In this document: piece by piece, positions 17,140 to 24,848 of the stretch | How the letters are laid out: each line of letters starts with the position of its first letter | Numbering within the stretch: position 1 is the first letter of the stretch | DNA from: CALJFL01 sp047633055 | Lineage (GTDB): Bacteria; Pseudomonadota; Gammaproteobacteria; Pseudomonadales; Halieaceae | Reading direction: 5' to 3' | DNA length: 64,000 nt | Assembly (NCBI GenBank): GCA_047633055.1 | Contig: JBLIEI010000020.1 | Coordinates: forward strand, 1-64,000 | Position numbers and translations under genes: made by a program | The notes under the pieces: model-generated | Database searches by the model: none | The model's input: the letters and a program-made list of their open reading frames with translations, nothing else | What the model was told of the DNA's origin: nothing

Positions 17140-17961
17140 ATGAACGATGACCCACGCAGCGCTCTAAGAAGCGCAATATATAAGATCCTGCGCCCGCTTG
17201 TGCGGGTCGTATTACATCATGGCATGGCCTACGGCTCTCTGGCGGAGCTTACGCGCAAAGCCTTCGTTGATGAAAGCCTCGACCAGCTGCGTCGCAGCGG
17301 CAAACGCGTTAGTATCTCCAGCGTTGCAGCGATGACTGGCCTCACTCGAAAAGAAGCTACGAGACTGTCAGGCCTGGAGATCGACTCTGGACTGGATAGT
17401 GACCGTCGCTACAATCGCGCGGTGCGCGTTATTACTGCATGGACAGTAGATCCACGCTTTCTGGATGAAATGGGCGACCCCGCGACCCTAAGCATTCAGG
17501 GCGCCAACGGCTTTCAACTGCTGGTCAAAGATTATTCCGGCGACGTGCCGTTTGCCGCAATGCTCTCCACACTAGAAAGCAGCGGTACGGTCATCAGCGG
17601 CGAAGATGGTGTGCGCCTCGTCGATCGCGCTTACTTGCCCACGCAGACGCCTGCGGCTAGCCTCAACATTCTCGGCAGCGACGTCGCGGAACTGATCACC
17701 ACGATTGATCACAACCTTAGCCACGATCGCAAGGCGAGGGTATTCCAGCGAAAGGTGTCCAACGGGAGTGTTCCCGCTCATGTGCTTGACGCCTTTAAAG
17801 AACTCTCGAACCACAAATCACAGGCGCTCCTCGAGGAGTATCACACCTGGTTGACAGACAACGAGATAAGCACGAACTACGATCCTACGCAGAAGACCCA
17901 CAATGTATCGGTGGGCATCTACTATTTTGACGACAGCCTTTACCAGGATGACGTACTATGA
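17140..17961 (+). CDS. DUF6502 protein, probable DNA-binding regulator
   Basis: 273 residues. The N-terminal 90 residues (AIYKILRPLVRVVLHHGMAY, SLAELTRKAFVDES, ISSVAAMTGLTRKEATRL) look like a winged helix-turn-helix, as in the DUF6502 family. The remainder (WTVDPRFLDEMGDPATLSI, then a C-terminal helical half) is uncharacterised. The frame extends upstream to a TTG at 17104, but that TTG is part of the -35 box, so ATG 17140 is taken. There is no Shine-Dalgarno sequence. The stop overlaps the DUF5666 gene start by 4 bases. With matching operators at its own promoter and the divergent operon, it is the prime candidate regulator of both. Confidence 0.8.
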   Translation: MNDDPRSALRSAIYKILRPLVRVVLHHGMAYGSLAELTRKAFVDESLDQLRRSGKRVSISSVAAMTGLTRKEATRLSGLEIDSGLDSDRRYNRAVRVITAWTVDPRFLDEMGDPATLSIQGANGFQLLVKDYSGDVPFAAMLSTLESSGTVISGEDGVRLVDRAYLPTQTPAASLNILGSDVAELITTIDHNLSHDRKARVFQRKVSNGSVPAHVLDAFKELSNHKSQALLEEYHTWLTDNEISTNYDPTQKTHNVSVGIYYFDDSLYQDDVL

Positions 17962-19880
17962 AACCCGTTTTTGACCCTCGCTCTCCCAGCCTCAATCTGA
18001 GGATATTTACCGCAAGTAGCCTCCTGTGTCTAAGTGCCTGTGGTGGTGGCGGAGTAGGTGGCGGGCTTGTCGCCGGAGTGAGCGGGGGGATCGGAGGCAC
18101 TGGACTCACCAGCACCGGGACTCTGGATGGCACCGGCAGCATTTTCGTGAATGGCGTGCGTTTTGACGTAGACAGCGCCGGAATCTTTATCGACGGTGAA
18201 CCGGCCAGCGAGGCACAGCTGGGCCTGGGCATGGTGGTCACAGTTACCGGTATCGTTGAAGACGATGGCGCCAATGGCGTCGCCGACCGCGTTGACTACA
18301 ACCCGCAGCTTGAAGGTGCGGTAATGGCGATTGAGCGCAACGCAGATAATACCCGCGCGCGACTGATCATTCTCGGACAAACCGCCATCATCGAGCGCAC
18401 CAGCACTGTCTTTGAAGACATCAGTTTCGACGCACTCTCTGTGGACGACTTCATCGAGGTTTCAGGCTACCTGGATGTCGATTCTCGCCTACGAGCGACC
18501 CGTGTCAGCGGCGAAGACGAAGTGAGCGGTCAGGTCAAACTCAGTGGTGTTATAAGCAACTTACAGGGCCAATCGTTCACCATTGGCAATCAGCAGATTG
18601 ACGCGACTAACGCGACGATCGACGACCTGCCGGACGACACGCTCACCAACGGTCTTCTGGTCGAGGTAGAGGGGGAGCTGATCGACAACGTCGTACAGGC
18701 CTTCGAGGTCGAAGGACGTGAAACACTGGCGATCATTCTGCAGGTCGATGACCAGCTTGCGGTGCAGGGTTCTGTAAGCAGTTACGATGGCGTCGCAAGC
18801 TTTGTTGTTGGGGGGCTCTCTATTAACGCGGGAGATGCCACTTTTAATACGGCGGGACTGCCTTTCAAAAACGGCTTAGTCGTCGAGGTTAATGGCGTCT
18901 GGGACGGCGATCAACTGGTAGCCAACGACGTCAGTGTCCGCCGTGGACGCATAGAAGTCGAAGCTCGACTCAGTGGTGTAAGTGACACCACCCTCAGCTT
19001 TCAGTTTGGAAGCGATGAGATCACGGTCTCAACAGACGCGCGAACGCTGTTCGACGACGACAGGGACGGGATTGAATACCTGAAAATTTCGGATCTTGCC
19101 ATTGGTGACTACCTCGAAGTTGAAGCGCTGGATAGCGACGCCATGCTGGTCGCCACCCGCGTCGATCGCAACGACGATGAGAATGAAAGTGAGCTGCAGG
19201 CGCCTCTGGAGAGTTTTGTCGAGGGCGTCAGCGTCACCATGCTGGGAGTCACTTTTGACGTTTCTCAGGCGGCATTCGAGAACGTCGGCGACGATGACAT
19301 CAGCAGCGCAGTATTCTTCGCAAATCTGAAGCCCGGTGCACTGCTAAGCGTCAGTGACAGCATCCCCAGCGATGGATTTGCAGAGGAAGTCGAGTTCGAG
19401 TTTGACACGGCTCTTGATAGTGAGATTGAGTTCTTGGACGATGATGAAGAGAGGGTGGATATCGACGACCTCCCAGATGGCATACTAGTCTATCTGGAAG
19501 CCAACTTTCCCGGCGCCTCTATCGCATTCAGCAAGCAGGATGATGATGAAATCGAAGTTTATCTGACTAACGGTACAGAGATTGTCTTTGATCGCAGCGG
19601 CAACTTCCTGGAGTCTGAGCTAGAAGACGAAGACGAAGACGAAGATGACGATGACGAAGACGAAGACGATGACGATGACGATGACGAAGACGAAGACGAT
19701 GACGAAGACGAAGACGATGACGAAGATGATGACGAAGACGAAGACGATGACGAAGACGAAGACGATGACGAAGATGATGACGAAGACGAAGACGATGACG
19801 AAGACGAAGACGAAGATGATGACGAAGATGATGACGAAGATGACGAAGATGACGAAGATGACGAAGATGACGAAGAATAG
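17958..19880 (+). CDS. DUF5666 lipoprotein with an 85-residue Asp/Glu tail
   Basis: 640 residues. A lipoprotein signal (LLCLSAC, lipid-modified Cys near residue 28) is followed by a Gly-rich linker and then several DUF5666-type beta modules of about 70-80 residues with repeated phrases such as FVNGVRFDVDSAGIFIDGE, LGMVVTVTGIV and GLLVEVEGE. A segment near 505-550 resembles a PepSY-like helix-strand unit. The last 85 residues are only Asp and Glu. It should be an acidic envelope protein, perhaps binding Ca2+ or other cations. It is coupled to the DUF6502 gene; this pairing is common in marine gammaproteobacteria. Confidence 0.82.
   Translation: MKPVFDPRSPSLNLRIFTASSLLCLSACGGGGVGGGLVAGVSGGIGGTGLTSTGTLDGTGSIFVNGVRFDVDSAGIFIDGEPASEAQLGLGMVVTVTGIVEDDGANGVADRVDYNPQLEGAVMAIERNADNTRARLIILGQTAIIERTSTVFEDISFDALSVDDFIEVSGYLDVDSRLRATRVSGEDEVSGQVKLSGVISNLQGQSFTIGNQQIDATNATIDDLPDDTLTNGLLVEVEGELIDNVVQAFEVEGRETLAIILQVDDQLAVQGSVSSYDGVASFVVGGLSINAGDATFNTAGLPFKNGLVVEVNGVWDGDQLVANDVSVRRGRIEVEARLSGVSDTTLSFQFGSDEITVSTDARTLFDDDRDGIEYLKISDLAIGDYLEVEALDSDAMLVATRVDRNDDENESELQAPLESFVEGVSVTMLGVTFDVSQAAFENVGDDDISSAVFFANLKPGALLSVSDSIPSDGFAEEVEFEFDTALDSEIEFLDDDEERVDIDDLPDGILVYLEANFPGASIAFSKQDDDEIEVYLTNGTEIVFDRSGNFLESELEDEDEDEDDDDEDEDDDDDDDEDEDDDEDEDDDEDDDEDEDDDEDEDDDEDDDEDEDDDEDEDEDDDEDDDEDDEDDEDDEDDEE
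19623..19877 (+). repeat. GAC/GAA/GAT codon-repeat tract (85 Asp/Glu codons)
   Basis: An imperfect tandem array of GACGAAGACGAAGACGATGAC-like units fills 255 bases. Every codon is GAC, GAT or GAA, and reading stays in frame to the TAG. Such a tract can gain or lose units by slippage, always in multiples of 3 if whole codons are involved. The opposite strand shows a long Val/Ile/Phe frame that is only its shadow. Confidence 0.9.
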
Positions 19881-20266
19881 CCTTAGAGGGACCATAAGGC
19901 CCAGACGGTCCTGGCTCTGAGTATCCGGAAAAGCGTACCTATTGTCTCGACACTGTACTGCGCATCGCAGATGAGACAATTCATATTTGCCCATTTCTGA
20001 ACGAGTACCCACAACAGTTCGTGCCATGAGGTTTTCAGTAGCGTCCTCGCCGCTGACCGATGGCGACCCATTAAGATACCGAAATGCCCAAAATCCAAGG
20101 CGTGGGACCCGTGTCTTTAGCTGGGCCGAGATCCAGCCAGGCCCTCTGGGTACACAGTCGATTCTAGTCTTGATGTAGCAGGCTGTTTGTTGAGGCGTTT
20201 TCGAGGTGGTATATTGGCGGATAAGTAGGTAGATTACCGGGAATTCAACAAAGAACAACCAAGCTA
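19881..20266. other. Gene-free stretch with dispersed repeat R2
   Basis: No gene is seen. The segment 19938-19990 (CCTATTGTCTCGACACTGT, then GATGAGACAATTCATATT) resembles 26847-26900 (CCTATTGTTCCGGCACTGT, then GATGAGCCGAATTCATATT). This suggests decayed copies of a mobile or repetitive element after two separate operons. Confidence 0.5.
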
Positions 20267-21373
20267 ATGATTTTTATCTCACGCGCCTCCACCGCCATTC
20301 TCATCTGTTTTTTCCTACAAGCTTGTGACAGCAGTCATTCAAGAAATGAAACGGAGCGAGTCGTTCCCGGCCCCTACGCCGCCGATGAGTTATGGATTTG
20401 CAAACCCGACGTGACACCTAATCTCTGTCTGGACTTAGACCAGACCACTACCTACATATATTCCGATACCAGTTTTGAAGTCATAGAACACGTTAAGGCT
20501 GTCGACCCTGAGTATGACTGTTTTTATGTTTACCCAACTGTAGATTTCACTGAAGGGCCAGGTAACACGGAAGACCTCGTGAATAATGAGCGGGTGTTGC
20601 GCCCGCTTTATAACCAAGCCGCGCGTTTTACGCAATTGTGTGACCTCTATGCACCTTTGTATCGCCAGATGACGTTCGATACTTTTACGCTGGGAGATGA
20701 CATTTTCGAAAGCGAGTTCTATCAAACGGCTTTTGCGGATGTCGACGAAGCGTTTAGTCAATACCTGCTCGAGAGCCAAGATCGCCCGTTTGTGCTGATA
20801 GGCCATTCCCAGGGTTCGCACATGTTGATTGAATTGATGAAGCGTCGCTTCGACAATGATCCACAACTGCGTGAACGCATGATCTCGGCGTTGTTACTGG
20901 GGCCAGTCGACTTTCTTAAAGTACCGGAAGGACGCTTAGTTGGCGGCTCGTTTGAGAATATTCCGCTGTGCACTTTAGTGACTGACACTGGCTGTGTTGT
21001 AGCGTTTGATAGTATTGTTGCCGGTGATGTGGCTAATAGAACATTGGTTGATGAGCCTCGTCCCTGTGTCAATCCGACAACGCTTGGTGGCACTCCAGGC
21101 GTCCTTGAAAATGTGCTTACGTCTGCTACTGAGTTCCCTCTTCCCGAATTTGTCACTACCCCTTGGGCTTTTTATCCCAACCTGCATACAGCCGCTTGTG
21201 AAAGCGACGGATTTATGGGTATCGGCACCGTTGAGAATCCGCAGGCCACACCGCCGGCGACACCGCAGATCGTCCAGCTTGTCCTGGGTGGGACTTTACA
21301 TACTGCTGATGCAAACTACGCAATGGGCGACTTGTTGCGCATTGTGGCGACCCAGGCCGAGAGCGCGCTTTAA
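20267..21373 (+). CDS. DUF3089 lipoprotein, alpha/beta-hydrolase fold
   Basis: 368 residues with a lipoprotein signal (FFLQAC, Cys near residue 20). The mature protein has DCFYVYPTVDFTEGPGN and the nucleophile elbow IGHSQGSHMLIELM, followed by ALLLGPVDF and a C-terminal NLHTAACESDGFM region, all typical of DUF3089. The family is placed with lipase/esterase-type hydrolases, but the substrates are unknown. The position after a lipoprotein signal suggests the outer membrane or periplasm. It is flanked by gene-free stretches and appears to be a single gene. Confidence 0.85.
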   Translation: MIFISRASTAILICFFLQACDSSHSRNETERVVPGPYAADELWICKPDVTPNLCLDLDQTTTYIYSDTSFEVIEHVKAVDPEYDCFYVYPTVDFTEGPGNTEDLVNNERVLRPLYNQAARFTQLCDLYAPLYRQMTFDTFTLGDDIFESEFYQTAFADVDEAFSQYLLESQDRPFVLIGHSQGSHMLIELMKRRFDNDPQLRERMISALLLGPVDFLKVPEGRLVGGSFENIPLCTLVTDTGCVVAFDSIVAGDVANRTLVDEPRPCVNPTTLGGTPGVLENVLTSATEFPLPEFVTTPWAFYPNLHTAACESDGFMGIGTVENPQATPPATPQIVQLVLGGTLHTADANYAMGDLLRIVATQAESAL

Positions 21374-21488
21374 CGGGAGTACTCGTGCCAGAGGATCAAT
21401 AGACTGCCAATGCCCAGCGTGAAGTACACAACAGCCAACGTTATGATGATCACCCCGAATGGCCATTTATTTAAATAGTCTTATGACA

Positions 21489-22679
21489 CTACTGTTTATC
21501 ACTGTGTCGTCGTCTCGCTACTATTTCCCAGAACTTCATAAGCATTGCCGTAGCAACCGCTAGTAAGTTTTTCTGATTCGACCAAGTTTTTAAATATTCA
21601 GGCATCAATCTGACAGTTTCTGTCATTGATGTGTTTTTTGTAGACAGCATCATTTTTTGCCAATGGCTGTGGAGTATTTCACTGACACCTGTTGGCAGCT
21701 CTAACCGATAACTCCAAGCCTTAAGCCCGTGGGAGTTATAGCTAGCATTACCAAGCTCAGATAGTACATGGGGTGGAATGGCGACGTGCAATTCTTGCTG
21801 CAACCAGATAAAAGCGGCCAATAATTGGGGCGCAATAAAGGTACGGTTGGCATTTTCCACCAGTAGATCCCAATCAATATTGTCATCGTCGATGATATGG
21901 TATGCATCCATAGCCCATCGCACTGGAGACGCATGGTTTTGAGCAATGCCGTGATTACAAACCTGCACAAGGTTATCGGTATCACACAATCGAAGTACAC
22001 CCTCATACTGAGCCAAAGGTACTGCACGCTCCCAGAAAAGCTTGTCGGCGTCAGGCCACAAGGCACTATGGTTGCAGTGTCCGTGTAAATCGAGCTGTAC
22101 CAGTTTATCTGGGTGCACAAAGGAGAAGGCATGGTTAAAGCGGCAGCCAGCATAATAATTCTTCTCCGGCTTTAAATTATCCGCTTGCCAGCCACTGGCG
22201 GTAAGAATATTGATGGCTTCTTGCAGTTTTTTCTCGGGTACGAGTATGTCTAGATCACTCAAGGGGCGACAGCCAATGTCCCGGTAATGGGTCGGTGCCA
22301 ATGCCGCACCTTTCAATGCCAATACCTGAATGCCAGCCTGTTTTAAACAACAAGCTAACAGGGGTAATTCGCTTAAGTATGTGCTGTTACGAACCAATGA
22401 TTCCAGTCGAATCATCTTGATGGCCTTGGTTATACCATCTGGAAGATGATTGGCCATATTGGCGTGCAACTGAGGAAGCACCTGCCTTTGTATTGGATCA
22501 TTGACGTCAATCTTGTCTTGCAGAGCTTGAACATCGACGCCTATGCCATCGGTGTTTAGCAAAGCAGCGCGTAACAGTGGCCCGGGCATCAGCTTCTGCC
22601 ATTTATCAATGCCTTCTTGAAGGCGAGTATCTATAGGGAATGAAGTTGCTAAAACGGCACTGATCGATTTACCTTGCAT
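21489..22679 (-). CDS. Nucleotidyltransferase-family protein (NTP_transf_5 type)
   Basis: 396 residues. The signature VLALKGAALAPTHYRDIGCRPLSDLDILV is that of the uncharacterised nucleotidyltransferase family often seen with PqqD-like and HPr-kinase-like genes; the paired acidic residues in SDLDIL are the expected metal ligands. The C-terminal half is helical (WAMDAYHIIDDDNIDWDLL). It diverges from the PqqD-like gene with 323 bases between the starts. The nucleotide and acceptor are unknown; the cluster suggests modification of a peptide or glycan. Confidence 0.82.
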   Translation of the reverse strand: MQGKSISAVLATSFPIDTRLQEGIDKWQKLMPGPLLRAALLNTDGIGVDVQALQDKIDVNDPIQRQVLPQLHANMANHLPDGITKAIKMIRLESLVRNSTYLSELPLLACCLKQAGIQVLALKGAALAPTHYRDIGCRPLSDLDILVPEKKLQEAINILTASGWQADNLKPEKNYYAGCRFNHAFSFVHPDKLVQLDLHGHCNHSALWPDADKLFWERAVPLAQYEGVLRLCDTDNLVQVCNHGIAQNHASPVRWAMDAYHIIDDDNIDWDLLVENANRTFIAPQLLAAFIWLQQELHVAIPPHVLSELGNASYNSHGLKAWSYRLELPTGVSEILHSHWQKMMLSTKNTSMTETVRLMPEYLKTWSNQKNLLAVATAMLMKFWEIVARRRHSDKQ

Positions 22680-22885
22680 GAATTTTCTGCGCTCTATTTA
22701 ATGACGAAAGCAATGCAATCATAGGGTTTATGAATATATAGAGTTATAGAACGGCTACGAGTCACAGTATAGATAAGTAAGAGTATATATACAGTCCACC
22801 CTATTTAGAGAATAAGCTATTGGGTATATGATTGGGCGTACTTTAATAATACAGCGTGTCAATTCGTTATAGATGGATTTGAACA

Positions 22886-22978
22886 CTAGACAACACGTAC
22901 ACGAGGCTCCACTGCCCTGAGTATACGTTTCGGCGGCATTATCTTCATGCTGCCGAGGTCTTCGTATTTATAATTCAT
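22886..22978 (-). CDS. Possible small peptide ORF (30 aa) in the divergent gap
   Basis: ATG 22978 to TAG 22886 encodes MNYKYEDLGSMKIMPP followed by KRILRAVEPRVRVV. The first half is Tyr/Glu/Asp-rich and the second half basic with a VRVV end. No clear Shine-Dalgarno sequence is present. It is reported because the cluster around it needs a substrate peptide and this is the longest ATG frame I found in the gap. The rest of 22680-23002 is AT-rich and probably holds two divergent promoters. Confidence 0.25.
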   Translation of the reverse strand: MNYKYEDLGSMKIMPPKRILRAVEPRVRVV

Positions 22979-23002
22979 TCTACACACTGGAAATCAGCCT
23001 AA

Positions 23003-23398
23003 GTGATGCAAAAATTTCAAGCTAACACAGAATCTACATCCTTCAATATTATGGACGAAGAAGCCGTTATCATTCATACGGTCACTTCTGCTTACTTCAG
23101 TATGAATCCAACAGGCACTTATCTTTGGACTCTGTTGATTGATCAATATTGCTCCAGAGACGACCTGGCGCAGGCCATGAGCTTGGCCTGCCAAAAAGAA
23201 ATTAATGAGGTGCAAGATGCCGTCAATAATTTTCTGAACATGCTGGCCGAAGCTGACTTAGTCCTTATCTTGGAAAATAGTGACTCACTAAATGATAAAC
23301 TCATCTCCCGTTCGAGCATAACGTTGCCTGAAAAGTATGAGGCTCCTGATCTTGTCAAATTTGGAGACCTTGAAACACTGATATTGAGTGGCGAATGA
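23003..23398 (+). CDS. PqqD-like peptide chaperone (RRE) with a lasso-leader-like tail
   Basis: 131 residues. Residues 5-92 form a PqqD-type fold, the RiPP precursor recognition element (RRE): FNIMDEEAVIIHTVTSAYFSMN, GTYLWTLL, then a helical end. A linker is followed by the tail YEAPDLVKFGDLETLILSGE (112-131). The tail fits YxxPxLxxxG, the motif by which lasso-peptide leaders bind their RRE. The protein may therefore carry its own ligand or a built-in substrate. It starts a run of overlapping genes: its stop overlaps the next ATG. Confidence 0.8.
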   Translation: MMQKFQANTESTSFNIMDEEAVIIHTVTSAYFSMNPTGTYLWTLLIDQYCSRDDLAQAMSLACQKEINEVQDAVNNFLNMLAEADLVLILENSDSLNDKLISRSSITLPEKYEAPDLVKFGDLETLILSGE

Positions 23399-23865
23399 AT
23401 ACGTCTGAAGCGATTGTTGTCGCGAAAAGACTACAGCTTTTACATGCTCCCACTACCAATGTGATGTTTCATGGCCATAGCATGGAACCTTTACTCACAG
23501 AAGGCGATCGCATCGCTTCAGAAAACGTATCCTCTGCAGATATACGTATTGGCGATATCGTCACTTACTTATACGAGGACAAGTACCCAACACGGCGAGT
23601 AGTGTCCATTAAAGGTAGCCGTGTAGCAATGTGGTGCGATAACTGGCCAGAACGAAGATTCTGGACTGAAAGAAATCAAGTGCTATCCCGAGTAGTCTCC
23701 CGTAAACGCAAGGGCAATATTCTGTCGAGAACGGATGACGATTGGATACGATTAACCACTAAGGCCTTACACCAGTACCGAGTCTCACAAGTGAGGCATA
23801 TCGTCTTACGTATCCGCCACCGAATATCAGGGGTTTGGTTAACATTCACCTCCATAAAGAATTGA
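23395..23865 (+). CDS. S24/S26 signal-peptidase-like protein
   Basis: 156 residues. MFHGHSMEPLLTEGDRI (25-40) holds the nucleophile Ser29 of the LexA/signal-peptidase clan, and RIGDIVTYLYEDKYPTRRVVSIKG is the next conserved block. The usual Lys (or His) general base is replaced by Arg (R67/R68), so activity is uncertain. No transmembrane helix is obvious, unlike classical LepB. The gene overlaps the PqqD-like stop by 4 bases and the HPr-kinase-like frame, which suggests coupled translation. It could process a peptide bound by the PqqD-like protein. Confidence 0.7.
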   Translation: MNTSEAIVVAKRLQLLHAPTTNVMFHGHSMEPLLTEGDRIASENVSSADIRIGDIVTYLYEDKYPTRRVVSIKGSRVAMWCDNWPERRFWTERNQVLSRVVSRKRKGNILSRTDDDWIRLTTKALHQYRVSQVRHIVLRIRHRISGVWLTFTSIKN

Positions 23866-24848
23866 TTCAAGGCCAGTACCTACAAATAGGAAGCTTGCAG
23901 TGCAAGCTAACATCTGAGCGTTCACGCTATGCAGATATGTTGGCCGATGCTTATGGCACCTCGCTAGTTAACATGCAAGGGAGTGGTAAGCTCGATCAGG
24001 AGATAGAACTGGACATTCATATCAGAGAAAATCCTATTCTAAGGGAGAACCTGTCCGATACGTTAACGGTGACACCAACGATGAATGGTTATCGAATTGA
24101 TACCGATCCCATATGCTGCAGGCTAACTCGGCTAGGAGAAAGTAAGGCTCGCGCTGAGATAGAGATTTGTCAGCCGGCGATGGATTCTACGCCATTAGGC
24201 TACCATTTATGGCTTGTTACCAATCGTATGCTACTGCTATTAGATGCATTGTTAATCCATACTGCAGCCGTTAATTTGCATGGGAACGTTAATCTTTTTT
24301 GCGGCCACAAGGGTGCAGGAAAATCTACGATTTCCGTCTTTTTGGCGAAAATGGGTGCGACAATTCTTTCGGAAGATCATGTTGTTCTTAGGCGCAAAAA
24401 AAATATTTATCAGGTCAGCGGGTGTACGTCAAGAATCCGAATAATGGCAGATACAGAGGATTTTTTATTACCTAATCAGCTTAATCATGATGCTATACCC
24501 ATAGGTGACGTGCCTAAAAAGGAGTTTCCAGCAGGGCAGTTTTTTGCAGCGCTGCCTCACAAAGAGCACAGTCCTAAGCGGCTATTTTTAAATCAAGTTG
24601 GACACTCGTTTGGAGTTCGTCCTTTGAGCGCAAAAGAAGCCTTGTTATTGATGGTGGACAGAACAGCCAATATGTATCGATTTGATGACCAAAAAGATTA
24701 TGCTTCTTTTTTTGGTTTTTTAGCAGGGTTTGTTCATCAAATAGACTGCTTCTCTCTTGATCTAAGCCCCAACTTATCTGAGTTGCCTCGGGTACTGGAC
24801 ATGCTGAATGATCTGGACGGTAAAACAGGCGATGGAAAAAAACGTTGA
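23835..24848 (+). CDS. HPr-kinase-like protein
   Basis: 337 residues. The C-terminal half resembles the HPr kinase/phosphorylase catalytic core: Walker A GHKGAGKST (157-165), then GATILSEDHVVLRRK with conserved acidic residues, and PKRLFLNQ. The N-terminal 140 residues are not the HprK N-domain. Relatives called HprK-related kinases occur beside PqqD-like and nucleotidyltransferase genes, and one lasso-peptide tailoring kinase belongs to the same fold. It may phosphorylate a peptide or glycan. The start is uncertain: TTG 23835 or TTG 23862. The stop overlaps the next TTG start. Confidence 0.75.
   Translation: MVNIHLHKELIQGQYLQIGSLQCKLTSERSRYADMLADAYGTSLVNMQGSGKLDQEIELDIHIRENPILRENLSDTLTVTPTMNGYRIDTDPICCRLTRLGESKARAEIEICQPAMDSTPLGYHLWLVTNRMLLLLDALLIHTAAVNLHGNVNLFCGHKGAGKSTISVFLAKMGATILSEDHVVLRRKKNIYQVSGCTSRIRIMADTEDFLLPNQLNHDAIPIGDVPKKEFPAGQFFAALPHKEHSPKRLFLNQVGHSFGVRPLSAKEALLLMVDRTANMYRFDDQKDYASFFGFLAGFVHQIDCFSLDLSPNLSELPRVLDMLNDLDGKTGDGKKR

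Noticed and set aside
19620..20258. Long minus-strand frame rich in Val/Ile/Phe opposite the acidic tract
   Set aside because: It is the antisense of GAC/GAA codons in a well-supported DUF5666 gene; composition is an artefact of the repeat.
21370..21477. Minus-strand frame coding a transmembrane-like segment (KWPFGVIIITLAVVYFTLG, ending WHEYSR)
   Set aside because: It looks like a real small membrane protein, but a TAA closes the frame just upstream and the only usable start is an internal GTG without a proper ribosome site. Possibly a relic; not called.
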